From Mycobacterium intracellulare ATCC 13950 (GTDB taxonomy: Bacteria > Actinomycetota > Actinomycetes > Mycobacteriales > Mycobacteriaceae): 64,000 nt of DNA. Where the stretch lies: the NCBI RefSeq assembly GCF_000277125.1, contig NC_016946.1, forward strand, positions 4,650,001-4,714,000. The letters are read 5' to 3'. The stretch's first letter is position 1, and every line of letters starts with the position of its first letter. The position numbers and the translations under genes were made by a program. The notes beneath the pieces are model-generated. The model saw nothing but the letters and a program-made list of their open reading frames with translations. It made no database searches and was not told the DNA's origin. This document shows, in pieces, positions 16,718-25,738 of this stretch.

Positions 16718-18703
16718 ATGCAAACGGTGCGTAGCTTCTGCCGCGTCTGCACCTCCGTCTGCGGCATCCTCGTCGACGTCGAGGGTGACGAGGTGCTCCG
16801 CGTTCGCGGCGATCAGGAGCATCCCTTCTCCCGCGGTTACACCTGCCCGAAGGGCCGCGCCCTGCCGCAGCTGCACCACCACCCCGACCGGCTCGAACGC
16901 CCGAGGATGCGGGCGGACGGCCGGCTGCGCGACACCACGTGGGACGCCTGCCTCGACGACCTGGGCACGCGGCTGAAGGACATCATCGACCGGCACGGGC
17001 CGCAATCGGTCGCGTTCTACTTCTCCACGATGGAAAGCGCCGGCTTCCGCATGGCCGAGGCGCTGCACGCCGCGATCGGCACACCGGCCAAGTTCAGCCC
17101 CCTGACCATCGACGGCACCGCCAAGCCTTTGGTCTCGGATCTGGTCGGCGGATTCATGGGGCTATCGGGCCGGACCGACCTGGACAACGCCGACTTCCTG
17201 ATGCTCGTCGGCGTCAATCCCGTTGTCTCGCATGGGCATGCGATCTCGATGCCCAATCCGACCGGCACGGTGCGCGAGATCGCGCGGCGCGGGCAGGTAT
17301 GGGTGATCGATCCCCGTCGCACCGAGACCGCCCGGCTGGCCACCGCCCATCTGGCGCCGCGGCCCAGCACCGACCACGCCGTCCTCGCCTACCTGGTGCG
17401 CGAGATCCTGCGCGACGGAATGAAATCCGACGTCCCCGTGCAGGGCATCGACGAGCTGGCGCGCGCGGTCGAGCCGTTCACGCTCGAGCACACCGCGAAG
17501 CTGGCCGATGTCGCCGAGGCCGACCTGACCCGGTTGTGCGCGGGCGTGCGGGCCGCCAAGTGCGTCGCGGTCGAAACCGGCACCGGCGTCACGATGACCG
17601 CCGAGCGCGCCAACGTCACGCAGTGGCTCGCCTGGGTGCTGATGATCCTCACCGGCGCGATGAACCGGCCCGGCGGGACGTGGTTTCACCCCGGATTCGC
17701 CTACCAGCTCGAGACTTTCGGCGAGTTTTTGCCCGTCACGCCGATCGAGGGATCCTTCGGTCCGGGACCGCGCAGCCGCCCCGAGGCGCAGGCGTTCATC
17801 AACGAGTGGCCCTGCGCGGCGCTGCCCGACGAGATCGCCGCGGGCAACATCCGCGCCCTGATCAACGTCGGCGGCAGCCTGGTCACCTCGTTCCCCGAGA
17901 CCGGCAAGCTGATTCCGGCCCTACAGAGCCTCGAGGTGTTCGCGACCACCGAGATCATCAACAACGAGACCACCGAGCTGGCCACCCACGTCCTGCCCAC
18001 CAAGGACCCGCTGGAACGCCCCGACATCACCATCCACGACATCCTGAGTTCGCATGTGTCCGTGCAATACAGCCCGGCCGTCGTCGAGCCGGTCGGCGAA
18101 CGCCGCTCGATGTGGTGGGTGTTCGCCGAACTCGGCCGCCGGCTCGGCTACGAGCTCGGCAATCTCGGCGATCCCGACACCAGCACCGACGACGACGTGC
18201 TCGCCGTCCTGTTGGCCGGCGCCCGAACGGGATTCGACGAGGTGGCGGCGGTGGGTTGGGCCGAGGCCCCGCGCGAGCTGCCCGCGGCCTGGGTCGACGA
18301 GCACGTCGCGCGGATGGGCGGCTGGCGGCTGGCGCCGCCGCTGCTGGTGGACCAACTCGCGGGCCTGAAACCGCCCGCGCCGCTGGTGCTGGTGCCGCGC
18401 CGGCAGCGCCGAAAGCTCAACGGGCAGCTGGATTTTCTCGGCGAAGCCCCCGAGGTTCTCATCCACCCCGAGGACGGCGCCGCCGCGGGTGTCGCCGACG
18501 GGCAGAAGGTGACGGTGCGCAGCGCGAACGGCGAACTGACCGGCATCGCCAAGGTCGACGACTCCATTCGGCGCGGGGCGGCGTCGATCCCGCACGGCCA
18601 CCACGCGGCCAACGTCAACCGCCTGACCAACAAGGACGACATCGACGTGGTGACCGGCATGGTGCGCTACTCGGGGGTACCCGTCAGCCTGCATCCGGCC
18701 TGA
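16718..18703 (+). CDS. Molybdopterin-dependent oxidoreductase, formate dehydrogenase-like
   Basis: A 661-residue enzyme of the DMSO-reductase superfamily. A [4Fe-4S] site is shown by C8, C11, C15 and C43 in the pattern Cys-x2-Cys-x3-Cys-x27-Cys, followed by PKG. Segments typical of molybdopterin guanine dinucleotide binding follow, such as LMLVGVNPVVSHGHA and VWVIDPRRTETA, and a C-terminal beta domain contains EVLIHPEDGAAAGVADGQKV. The substrate could be formate, an N- or S-oxide, or something else; I cannot identify the Mo ligand. No electron-transfer subunit is adjacent, so a soluble partner is likely. The ATG at 16718 is supported by a -10 box 8 bp upstream, which implies a leaderless message. 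Confidence 0.87.
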   Translation: MQTVRSFCRVCTSVCGILVDVEGDEVLRVRGDQEHPFSRGYTCPKGRALPQLHHHPDRLERPRMRADGRLRDTTWDACLDDLGTRLKDIIDRHGPQSVAFYFSTMESAGFRMAEALHAAIGTPAKFSPLTIDGTAKPLVSDLVGGFMGLSGRTDLDNADFLMLVGVNPVVSHGHAISMPNPTGTVREIARRGQVWVIDPRRTETARLATAHLAPRPSTDHAVLAYLVREILRDGMKSDVPVQGIDELARAVEPFTLEHTAKLADVAEADLTRLCAGVRAAKCVAVETGTGVTMTAERANVTQWLAWVLMILTGAMNRPGGTWFHPGFAYQLETFGEFLPVTPIEGSFGPGPRSRPEAQAFINEWPCAALPDEIAAGNIRALINVGGSLVTSFPETGKLIPALQSLEVFATTEIINNETTELATHVLPTKDPLERPDITIHDILSSHVSVQYSPAVVEPVGERRSMWWVFAELGRRLGYELGNLGDPDTSTDDDVLAVLLAGARTGFDEVAAVGWAEAPRELPAAWVDEHVARMGGWRLAPPLLVDQLAGLKPPAPLVLVPRRQRRKLNGQLDFLGEAPEVLIHPEDGAAAGVADGQKVTVRSANGELTGIAKVDDSIRRGAASIPHGHHAANVNRLTNKDDIDVVTGMVRYSGVPVSLHPA

Positions 18704-18732
18704 AACACGCTGTCCTGGTTGGGCAGAAGACA

Positions 18733-18772
18733 CCCTCCCGGTCGATGGGTTGGAGGAGTCGAACCGGGAGGG
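18733..18772. terminator. Strong hairpin between convergent genes
   Basis: CCCTCCCGGTCGA (18733-18745) pairs with TCGAACCGGGAGGG (18759-18772) apart from one bulged base, around a 13-base loop. It lies between the end of the molybdo-oxidoreductase gene and the end of the small minus-strand gene, as expected for a bidirectional terminator. There is no clear U-tract, which is common in mycobacteria. Confidence 0.7.
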
Positions 18773-18800
18773 CGCCTGGCTTGGCGTTGACGCTCGAAGG

Positions 18801-19010
18801 TCACTGCCCGGCGCGCAGGTCGCATTGGACGACGAAGCAGAGCCGGTCGGCGAACGCGATGGCATCGGCAATCTTCTCGGCCAGCTCGGCGGCGCGGGCC
18901 TTGCGGACGCCGGCCAGGCCGGCCTGCGCGGCGAGTGCCGATTCGCGCGCCGTCGCCAGTGCCGTGCGGCACTCGCGGAGTATTGAGAGTGTGGCGGGAC
19001 TGATAGACAT
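18801..19010 (-). CDS. Small helical protein, unknown function
   Basis: A 69-residue protein with no domain I recognise. It is almost entirely alpha-helical by composition (Ala, Arg, Glu, Leu) and starts MSISPATLSILRECRTAL. The case for a real gene rests on the ribosome binding site AGGGGG 5 bp before the ATG, a terminator-like hairpin just past its stop, and codon use like its neighbours. It lies downstream of tRNA-Tyr on the same strand, separated by about 250 bp that include an AT-rich dyad (TACAA, five bases, TTGTA at 19085-19099) that may be its promoter or operator. It is probably cytosolic. Confidence concerns the gene, not any function. Confidence 0.6.
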   Translation of the reverse strand: MSISPATLSILRECRTALATARESALAAQAGLAGVRKARAAELAEKIADAIAFADRLCFVVQCDLRAGQ

Positions 19011-19262
19011 GTCGCCCCCTACAAATCGCGCTCTCACAGCGATACCCGCCCCGGGGCCCGCCACACCGACGTGGCGCAAATTTTTACAACCAATTTGTAG
19101 AAATTGCGCACGTGTCGCACAACGTCGCCGCCGGCCCCTGGTCGGCCGGCCGGGCAACCGGGAATCGCGCCGGGCGGAACGACCGCGCGGAGCGCCACAC
19201 GACTGCGCCCCGGCAAACCGAAATTCGCGGTGTGCGACGGCGCGCGGGCCTACCAAAAACTG

Positions 19263-19346
19263 TGGTGGCAGGTACAGGATTCGAACCTGTGAAGCTTTCG
19301 CGACGGATTTACAGTCCGCTCCCATTGGCCGCTCGGGCAACCTGCC
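19263..19346 (-). tRNA. tRNA-Tyr (GTA)
   Basis: A complete tRNA on the minus strand. The acceptor stem pairs GGCAGGT with ACCTGCC, followed by discriminator A and an encoded CCA (19263-19265). The anticodon loop reads CTGTAAA, giving anticodon GTA. The T arm contains GGTTCGAATCC. A long variable arm (about GTCGCGAAAGCTTC region) is as expected for a bacterial tyrosine tRNA. It is divergent from yajQ. Confidence 0.95.
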
Positions 19347-19415
19347 GCCAGACAGGTTACAACGAGCGAGTAGACAAAGCACAAACGCCTATCACCGGAT
19401 GAAGGGACGGAATGC

Positions 19416-19907
19416 ATGGCGGACTCATCGTTCGACATCGTCAGCAAAGTGGATCGCCAGGAGGTCGACAACGCGCTCAACCAGGCCGCAAAGGAGCTGG
19501 CCACGCGGTTCGACTTCCGCGGCACCGACACCACGATCGCCTGGAAGGGCGACGAGGCTATCGAGCTGACGTCGTCCACCGAGGAACGCGTCAAGGCGGC
19601 CGTCGACGTCTTCAAGGAGAAGCTGATCCGCCGGGACATCTCCATGAAGGCCTTCGACGCCGGCGAGCCCCAGGCCTCCGGCAAGACCTACAAGGTCAGC
19701 GGCTCGCTCAAGCAGGGCATCAGCAGCGAGAACGCCAAGAAGATCACCAAGCTGATCCGCGACGACGGCCCCAAGTCCGTCAAGACCCAGATCCAGGGCG
19801 ACGAGATCCGGGTCACCAGCAAAAAGCGCGACGACCTGCAGGCCGTCCAAGCTCTGCTGAAGCAGGCCGACCTGGACGTGGCGCTGCAGTTCGTCAACTA
19901 CCGGTGA
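19416..19907 (+). CDS. YajQ family nucleotide-binding protein
   Basis: A 163-residue protein of the UPF0234/YajQ family, matching Rv0566c as I remember it. It begins [20 protein letters not shown] and includes [18 protein letters not shown] and the C-terminal VALQFVNYR, all typical. The fold is two ferredoxin-like domains that bind nucleotides; in other bacteria relatives bind cyclic-di-GMP and affect transcription. Function in mycobacteria is not established. GAAGGGACGG precedes the ATG. It is a single gene, 113 bp before the next start. Confidence 0.93.
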   Translation: MADSSFDIVSKVDRQEVDNALNQAAKELATRFDFRGTDTTIAWKGDEAIELTSSTEERVKAAVDVFKEKLIRRDISMKAFDAGEPQASGKTYKVSGSLKQGISSENAKKITKLIRDDGPKSVKTQIQGDEIRVTSKKRDDLQAVQALLKQADLDVALQFVNYR

Positions 19908-20020
19908 TCGCCGGTCGCGAGCGTGACGGTGCGGCCCGCGCGGTTTCGCGACTTCCTAGCCCGACCAACCGGTGGGTCTCTAGGCTAGTGACGAGTCCCA
20001 CAATTTGAGCGAGGTTCACG

Positions 20021-21532
20021 ATGACCGTGACGCCCCAGGAGGCCGCCGGCCACGGCGCGACCGAGGCCGACTACTTCGACGTCATCATCGTCGGCGCCGG
20101 CATCTCCGGCATTGACGCCGCCTACCGGATCACCGAACGCAATCCCCAGCTGACCTACACCGTCCTGGAGCGGCGCGCGCAGATCGGCGGGACGTGGGAC
20201 CTGTTCCGCTACCCCGGGGTGCGCTCCGACAGCAGCATCTTCACGCTGTCCTTCCCGTTCGAGCCGTGGACCCGCGAAGAGGGCGTGGCCGACGGCGTGC
20301 ACATCCGCGAGTACCTGGCGGCCACCGCGCGCAAGTACGGCATCGACCGCCACATCCGGTTCGACAGCTACGTGCGCTCGGCGGACTGGGACTCCGCGAC
20401 CGACACCTGGACGGTCACCGTCGAACAGGACGGGGAGCGCAGGCTCTACCGCGGCCGCTTCCTGTTCTTCGGCAGCGGCTACTACAACTACGACGAGGGC
20501 TACACCCCCGACTTCCCGGGCATCGAGGAGTTCCAGGGCACGGTGGTGCACCCCCAGCACTGGCCCGAGGACCTGGATTACGCCGGCAAGAAGGTCGTGG
20601 TGATCGGCAGCGGCGCGACCGCGGTGACGCTGCTGCCGTCGCTGTCGGACCGCGCCGCGAAAGTGACCATGCTGCAGCGCTCGCCCACCTATCTCATCTC
20701 GGCGTCCAAGTACGGCACGGTCGCCGCCGTCGCGCGAAAACTGCTGCCCCGCAAGCCCGCTCATCTGGTCGTCCGCATGTACAGCGCCCTGACCGAGGCG
20801 GTGTTCTTCGCGTTGTCCCGCAAGGCGCCGGGGTTCGTGCGGTGGCTGCTGCGGCGCAAGGCGATCAACAGCCTGCCGGCCGGATACGACGTCGACACCC
20901 ACTTCAAGCCGCGGTACAACCCCTGGGACCAGCGGATGTGCCTGATCCCCGACGCCGACCTGTACGAGGCCATCAGCGCCGGGCGCGCCGACGTGGTCAC
21001 CGACCACATCGACCATTTCGACGCGACCGGCATCGCACTCAAGTCCGGCGGGCACCTCGACGCCGACGTCATCGTCACCGCCACCGGCCTGCAGCTGCAG
21101 GCGCTGGGCGGGGCCACGATCAGCCTGGACGGCAACGAGATCAAGACCAGCGACCGGTTCGTCTACAAGGCGCACATGCTCGAAGACGTGCCGAACCTGT
21201 TCTGGTGTGTGGGCTACACCAACGCGTCGTGGACGCTGCGGGCCGACATCACCGCCCGGGCGACGGCAAAACTCATGGAGCACATGGCCTCTCACGGCTA
21301 CACGCGCGCCGCCCCACACCGCGGCAACGAGCCGATGACCGAGAAGCCGTCGTGGGACATCAACGCCGGCTACGTGTTGCGCTCGGTGCACGCGCTGCCC
21401 AAGTCGGGCACCAAGCGGCCGTGGAACGTGCGGCAGAACTATCTCGCCGACGCCATCGACTACCGCTTCGACCGCATCGAGGAGGCAATGGTGTTCGGCC
21501 GGACCGCCGACCGCACCGCGCTGGCCGGATAG
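20021..21532 (+). CDS. Flavin-containing (Baeyer-Villiger type) monooxygenase
   Basis: A 503-residue NADPH-dependent flavoprotein, the apparent orthologue of Rv0565c. The FAD Rossmann motif is VGAGISGIDAAYR near residue 28, the Baeyer-Villiger fingerprint is FQGTVVHPQHWP near residue 172, and the NADPH motif is IGSGATAVTL near residue 199. In the family these convert ketones to esters or S-oxygenate thio compounds. Its M. tuberculosis counterpart is reported, as I recall, to activate thioamide drugs. The ATG is preceded by GCGAGG. It lies upstream of gpsA, 61 bp apart and on the same strand, but gpsA seems to have its own promoter. Confidence 0.92.
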   Translation: MTVTPQEAAGHGATEADYFDVIIVGAGISGIDAAYRITERNPQLTYTVLERRAQIGGTWDLFRYPGVRSDSSIFTLSFPFEPWTREEGVADGVHIREYLAATARKYGIDRHIRFDSYVRSADWDSATDTWTVTVEQDGERRLYRGRFLFFGSGYYNYDEGYTPDFPGIEEFQGTVVHPQHWPEDLDYAGKKVVVIGSGATAVTLLPSLSDRAAKVTMLQRSPTYLISASKYGTVAAVARKLLPRKPAHLVVRMYSALTEAVFFALSRKAPGFVRWLLRRKAINSLPAGYDVDTHFKPRYNPWDQRMCLIPDADLYEAISAGRADVVTDHIDHFDATGIALKSGGHLDADVIVTATGLQLQALGGATISLDGNEIKTSDRFVYKAHMLEDVPNLFWCVGYTNASWTLRADITARATAKLMEHMASHGYTRAAPHRGNEPMTEKPSWDINAGYVLRSVHALPKSGTKRPWNVRQNYLADAIDYRFDRIEEAMVFGRTADRTALAG

Positions 21533-21593
21533 CCACGCACGGGAGTTCGTGAACTACTCCCAAATCTCAGATGTCGGCAATACGCTGATCGCC

Positions 21594-22619
21594 ATGGCAT
21601 CTGAGAAGCGCGAACCCAAAGTCGTTGTCCTCGGTGGCGGCAGCTGGGGCACCACCGTGGCCTCAATCTGCGCGCGCCGCGGGCCGACGCTGCAATGGGT
21701 GCGCTCCGAGGAGACCGCCCGCGACATCAACGACAACCACCGCAACAGTCGCTACCTCGGCAACGACGTCGAGCTGAGCGACACCCTGCGCGCCACCACC
21801 GACTTCGCGGAGGCGGCGAACTCCGCCGACGTCGTGGTCATGGGCGTGCCCTCGCACGGCTTCCGCGGGGTGCTCACCGAGCTGGCCCGGGAGCTGCGGC
21901 CGTGGGTGCCGGTGGTGTCCCTGGTCAAGGGCCTCGAGCAGGGCACCAACATGCGCATGTCCCAAATCGTCGAGGAGGTGCTGCCCGGGCACCCCGCGGG
22001 CATCCTGGCCGGTCCGAACATCGCACGCGAGGTCGCCGAGGGTTACGCCGCCGCCGCGGTGCTGGCCATGCCCGACCAGCATCTGGCGACGCGGCTGTCC
22101 GGGCTGTTCCGCACCCGGCGCTTCCGCGTGTACACCACCGACGACGTCATCGGGGCCGAAATGGCCGGGGCTTTGAAGAACGTGTTCGCCATCGCCGTCG
22201 GCATGGGGTACTCGCTGGGCATCGGCGAAAACACCCGCGCGCTGGTCATCGCCCGCGCGCTGCGGGAAATGACGAAGCTGGGCGTCGCGGTGGGTGGGGA
22301 CCCCGACACCTTCCCGGGGCTGGCCGGGCTGGGCGACCTGATCGTCACGTGTACCAGCCAGCGCAGCCGCAACCGTCACGTCGGTGAACAACTGGGGGCG
22401 GGCAAACCGATCGACGAGATCATCGCCTCGATGAACCAGGTCGCCGAGGGGGTCAAGGCCGCCAGCGTGATCATGGAGTTTGCCAACGAATTCGGCCTCA
22501 CCATGCCCATCGCCCGTGAGGTCGACGCCGTGATCAACCACGGCTCGTCCGTCGAGGAGGCCTACCGCGGCCTGATCGCCGAGGTGCCCGGCCACGAGGT
22601 GCACGGCGCGGGCTTCTGA
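21594..22619 (+). CDS. gpsA: Glycerol-3-phosphate dehydrogenase [NAD(P)+]
   Basis: Makes sn-glycerol-3-phosphate from dihydroxyacetone phosphate for phospholipid synthesis (Rv0564c orthologue, GpdA1). The 341-residue protein has the NAD motif VLGGGSWGTTVAS near residue 10, the substrate region AGPNIAREVAEGYAAAAV, and the catalytic Lys segment AGALKNVFAIAVGMGYSLG. An earlier GTG at 21549 exists, but TACGCT (21581-21586) ends 7 bp before the ATG at 21594, which fits a leaderless transcript and the homologue's N-terminus. Cytosolic. Confidence 0.95.
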   Translation: MASEKREPKVVVLGGGSWGTTVASICARRGPTLQWVRSEETARDINDNHRNSRYLGNDVELSDTLRATTDFAEAANSADVVVMGVPSHGFRGVLTELARELRPWVPVVSLVKGLEQGTNMRMSQIVEEVLPGHPAGILAGPNIAREVAEGYAAAAVLAMPDQHLATRLSGLFRTRRFRVYTTDDVIGAEMAGALKNVFAIAVGMGYSLGIGENTRALVIARALREMTKLGVAVGGDPDTFPGLAGLGDLIVTCTSQRSRNRHVGEQLGAGKPIDEIIASMNQVAEGVKAASVIMEFANEFGLTMPIAREVDAVINHGSSVEEAYRGLIAEVPGHEVHGAGF

Positions 22620-22785
22620 CCTGGGCGTCGCGGGCTGGCCAAATTCAAATCTTTGCGTTCTCTATGGGCCGCTCACGTCCGCTTGACCCCCGTTTGCCAG
22701 CAAAATACCGTCAGACCAGGTAGTCAGTGATTTTCCGGTTGCGATCCTGCTCGTCGTCCGGATGTAATCCGCTGCACGCCAACCC

Positions 22786-22801
22786 GTTACGAAGATGTAA
22801 C
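22786..22801. promoter_or_regulatory. Dyad upstream of the SulP gene
   Basis: GTTAC at 22786-22790 and GTAAC at 22797-22801 form an inverted repeat with six bases between, 62 bp before the SulP start. It may be an operator; no known consensus was matched. The rest of the 244-bp intergene shows nothing else that I can support. Confidence 0.3.
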
Positions 22802-22863
22802 TGGCCGCAAGAAGGGCGGATATCGGAACATCCCCCGCAAACTCCCACCGAGGGACGTGACCG

Positions 22864-24402
22864 ATGCAAGACATTGAACGGGCGGGCGATCGGCTCCCCA
22901 CCGCGTCACGCGCCGACCGGCTGCGCGGCATCATCCGGCACGACCTGCCCTCCTCGCTGGTGGTCTTTTTGGTCGCGCTCCCCCTGTCGCTGGGAATCGC
23001 GATCGCCTCGGGCGCCCCGGTGCTCGCCGGCCTGATCGCCGCGATCGTCGGGGGCATCGTCGTCGGCAGCGTGGGTGGCTCCCCGCTGCAAGTCAGCGGG
23101 CCCGCGGCCGGGCTGACCGTCATCGTCGCCGGGCTGGTTTCCGAGTTCGGTTGGGGCATCACGTGTTTGATCACCGTCGCCGCCGGGACCCTGCAGGTGC
23201 TGTTGGGGCTGAGCCGCGTGGCGCGCGCCGCCCTGGCGATTTCACCGGTCGTCGTGCACGCCATGCTGGCCGGCATCGGCATCACGATCGCCCTGCAGCA
23301 GGCGCACGTGTTGCTGGGCGGAAAATCCAAGAGCACCGCCTGGCACAACCTGATCGGCCTGCCCGGGCAGGTCGTCGGTGCGCACCGGCCGGGGGTCATC
23401 CTGGGCGTCCTGGTGATCGTCATCATGGTCGCCTGGCGGTGGGTGCCCGCCAAGGCTCGCCGGGTACCGGGTCCCCTGGTCGCGATCGTGGCGGTCACCG
23501 CGCTCTCGGTCGTCTTCCCGTTTCACGTGCGCCGGATCGACCTCGAGGGGTCACCGCTGGACGCGCTGAGGCTGCCCGACCTTCCCCACGGCAACTGGGG
23601 CGCGTTCACCGTCGGGGTGATCACCGTCGCGCTCATTGCCAGCGTCGAGAGCCTGCTGTCGGCGGTGTCGGTCGACCGGATGCACAACGGGCCACGCACC
23701 GACTTCAACCGGGAGCTGGTGGGACAGGGCGCCGCCAACATCATCTCGGGGACCGTCGGCGGGCTGCCGATCACCGGGGTCATCGTCCGCAGCTCCACAA
23801 ATGTCAACGCGGGCGCCAAATCCCGGGCGTCGGCGATCATGCACGGCGTCTGGATCCTGCTGTTCACCATTCCGTTCGCCGGACTGGTCGAGCAGATCCC
23901 CACCGCCGCGCTGGCCGGTCTGCTGATCGTCATCGGCGTCCAGCTGCTCAAGCCGGCGCACATCGAAACCGCAATGAAGCACGGCGATCTCGCCGTGTAC
24001 GTGGTGACCGCCGTCAGCGTCATCTTCCTCAATCTGCTGCACGGCGTGCTGATCGGCCTCGCACTGGCCATCGCGCTGACCGGATGGCGGGTGATCCGGG
24101 CCAAGATCGAGGCGGAGCCGGTTGGCGACGAATGGCGGGTGACGATCGAGGGCGCGGCCTGCACCTTCCTGGCGCTCCCGAGGCTGACGCGGATGCTGAC
24201 GTCGGTTCCGCGGGGCGCGACGGTGACGGTGGCGATCTCGGTCCATTACCTCGATCACGCTGCGCACCAAACGATTACCGACTGGCAGCGGCAGCACGAG
24301 GCGACAGGCGGGACCGTCGAAATCCGGGGTGTGATGGAGACGGGTCACCGCGCCGCGGACGAACCGCTGGTCGAGGCCCAGGCGCCCGGGGCCGCAGCGT
24401 AA
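22864..24402 (+). CDS. SulP family anion transporter
   Basis: A 512-residue membrane protein. An N-terminal cytosolic stub precedes about ten or more hydrophobic segments with SulP features: DLPSSLVVFLVALPLSLGIA at TM1, the QVSGPAAGLTVIVAGL segment, and NRELVGQGAANIISGTVGGL further on. The C-terminal 100 residues are in the position of a STAS domain but are short and divergent. SulP proteins carry sulfate, bicarbonate or other anions with Na+ or H+. No carbonic anhydrase gene is fused or adjacent, unlike some mycobacterial SulP genes, so the anion is undecided. The 244-bp leader contains a GTTAC, six bases, GTAAC dyad (22786-22801). Confidence 0.88.
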   Translation: MQDIERAGDRLPTASRADRLRGIIRHDLPSSLVVFLVALPLSLGIAIASGAPVLAGLIAAIVGGIVVGSVGGSPLQVSGPAAGLTVIVAGLVSEFGWGITCLITVAAGTLQVLLGLSRVARAALAISPVVVHAMLAGIGITIALQQAHVLLGGKSKSTAWHNLIGLPGQVVGAHRPGVILGVLVIVIMVAWRWVPAKARRVPGPLVAIVAVTALSVVFPFHVRRIDLEGSPLDALRLPDLPHGNWGAFTVGVITVALIASVESLLSAVSVDRMHNGPRTDFNRELVGQGAANIISGTVGGLPITGVIVRSSTNVNAGAKSRASAIMHGVWILLFTIPFAGLVEQIPTAALAGLLIVIGVQLLKPAHIETAMKHGDLAVYVVTAVSVIFLNLLHGVLIGLALAIALTGWRVIRAKIEAEPVGDEWRVTIEGAACTFLALPRLTRMLTSVPRGATVTVAISVHYLDHAAHQTITDWQRQHEATGGTVEIRGVMETGHRAADEPLVEAQAPGAAA

Positions 24403-24435
24403 TTGCGCGCCCCGCGCTTATAGCGCGCCGCGCGC

Positions 24436-24696
24436 TCAGTCGACGTCGATCCTGATGTGCAGCCGCTTGCCGCACACCTGCGCCAGGCGCTGCAGCACGT
24501 CGACGCGCGGCACCTCGTCCCCGCTCTCCCACGCGGCCACGGCCTCGCGGGTGGTGCCCAGTGCGTGCGCCAGTTGTTCCTGGTTCATCCCGGCACCGGC
24601 ACGGGTCTCGAAGACCAAATCGGGCAGATTCAGCGCCAGCCCGGCTTCGTGAATATCGATCGAGTCAGAGTGCGACATCGCCATCACCGCTTCCAT
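24436..24696 (-). CDS. XRE-family helix-turn-helix protein
   Basis: An 86-residue DNA-binding protein. Residues about 35-75 form an XRE/Cro helix-turn-helix (NQEQLAHALGTTREAVAAWE), and the C-terminus ends in an HIRIDVD strand, a layout seen in HigA-like antitoxins and stand-alone regulators. No toxin-like partner is beside it. The ATG at 24696 follows a TAGGCT -10 box ending 8 bp upstream, implying a leaderless message; ATG codons at 24684 and 24678 are alternatives. It lies downstream of htpX on the same strand with an 82-bp gap and converges on the SulP gene. Confidence 0.78.
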   Translation of the reverse strand: MEAVMAMSHSDSIDIHEAGLALNLPDLVFETRAGAGMNQEQLAHALGTTREAVAAWESGDEVPRVDVLQRLAQVCGKRLHIRIDVD

Positions 24697-24778
24697 CAAT
24701 GGAAAGCCTAGGACTACAGCTAACTCCGATGTTACGTGCGGTTCGGCCGGTGTGCACGCGGCGTTTTACCGCCGTTTC

Positions 24779-25642
24779 CTACCGCCCGGCCATCTGCTCG
24801 AGGCGGCGGATGCGGTCCTCGATCGGCGGGTGCGTCGAGAAGAGCGACCCGATCCGCTCGCCGGCTCGAAATGGGCTGGCGATCATCAGGTGTGCCTGGC
24901 TGGCCAGCTGGGGCTCGGGCGGGAGCGGGGCCGCCTGGACCCCACCGGAGATCTTGCGCAGGGCCGACGCCAGGGCCAGCGGGTCCCCGGTCAACACCGC
25001 GCCCGATTCGTCCGCCTGGTATTCCCGCGACCGGGACACCGCGAGGCGCACGACCGTCGCCGCGATCGGGCCGAGCAACGAAACCAGCAGCAGCGCAAAG
25101 GGATTCTCGCCGTCGCGGCTGTTGCCGCCGAACATGCCGGCGAACATCGCCATGTTGGCCAACGCGGTGATCACCGACGCCATCGCACCGGCGATGCAGG
25201 AGATCAGGATGTCGCGGTTGTAGACATGCGACAGCTCGTGTCCCAGCACGGCGCGCAGCTCGCGTTCGGTGAGGATGCCCAAAATGCCGGTGGTGCAACA
25301 CACCGCGGCGTTGCGCGGATTGCGGCCGGTCGCGAACGCGTTGGGCGCGTTGGTGTCGCTGATGTACAGCCGGGGCATCGGCTGGTGCGCGGCGGTGGCC
25401 AGCTCCCGGACGATCCGGTACATCGCCGGCGCCTGGAGCTCGGAGACCGGCTGCGCATGCATCGCCCGCAGCGCCAGCTTGTCGCTGTTGTAGTAGGTGT
25501 AGACGTTCATGCCGATGGCGAACAGCACCGCGAGAAACATCGCGGTCTTGCCGAACAGCGAGCCCACAAACACGATCAACGCGGACATGCCGACCAAGAG
25601 GGCAAACGTCTTGAACCTGTTGGCATGCGGATGCCAGGTCAT
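24779..25642 (-). CDS. htpX: Membrane zinc metalloprotease HtpX
   Basis: M48-family membrane protease for quality control of membrane proteins. The 287-residue sequence has two N-terminal transmembrane segments (about residues 12-50), the zinc motif HELSH near residue 144, two more hydrophobic segments after it, and a third zinc ligand region [11 protein letters not shown] near residue 210. AGGAGG lies 6 bp before the ATG. It is the Rv0563 orthologue in the grcC1-htpX order. A 20-bp perfect palindrome lies 18 bp upstream and may control expression. Confidence 0.95.
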   Translation of the reverse strand: MTWHPHANRFKTFALLVGMSALIVFVGSLFGKTAMFLAVLFAIGMNVYTYYNSDKLALRAMHAQPVSELQAPAMYRIVRELATAAHQPMPRLYISDTNAPNAFATGRNPRNAAVCCTTGILGILTERELRAVLGHELSHVYNRDILISCIAGAMASVITALANMAMFAGMFGGNSRDGENPFALLLVSLLGPIAATVVRLAVSRSREYQADESGAVLTGDPLALASALRKISGGVQAAPLPPEPQLASQAHLMIASPFRAGERIGSLFSTHPPIEDRIRRLEQMAGR

Positions 25643-25660
25643 CGGTGTCCTCCTAGGACA

Positions 25661-25680
25661 TTCCGGAGCACACTCCGGAA
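25661..25680. promoter_or_regulatory. Perfect palindrome before htpX
   Basis: TTCCGGAG, four bases, CTCCGGAA is a perfect 8+8 inverted repeat located just upstream of the htpX ribosome binding site and downstream of the grcC1 stop. It could be a stress-regulator operator, or, as RNA, a hairpin that separates grcC1 from htpX expression. No U-tract follows. Confidence 0.55.
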
Positions 25681-25738
25681 CACTCGATCATTGTCGACTA
25701 TTGAACGCCCGAGACGGCCGAAGGAGTTCCGTGACGCG

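Noticed and set aside
16939..19569. Plus-strand frame of 876 codons running through the molybdo-oxidoreductase gene, tRNA-Tyr and yajQ
   Set aside because: It is out of frame with two recognised genes and passes through a tRNA in antisense.
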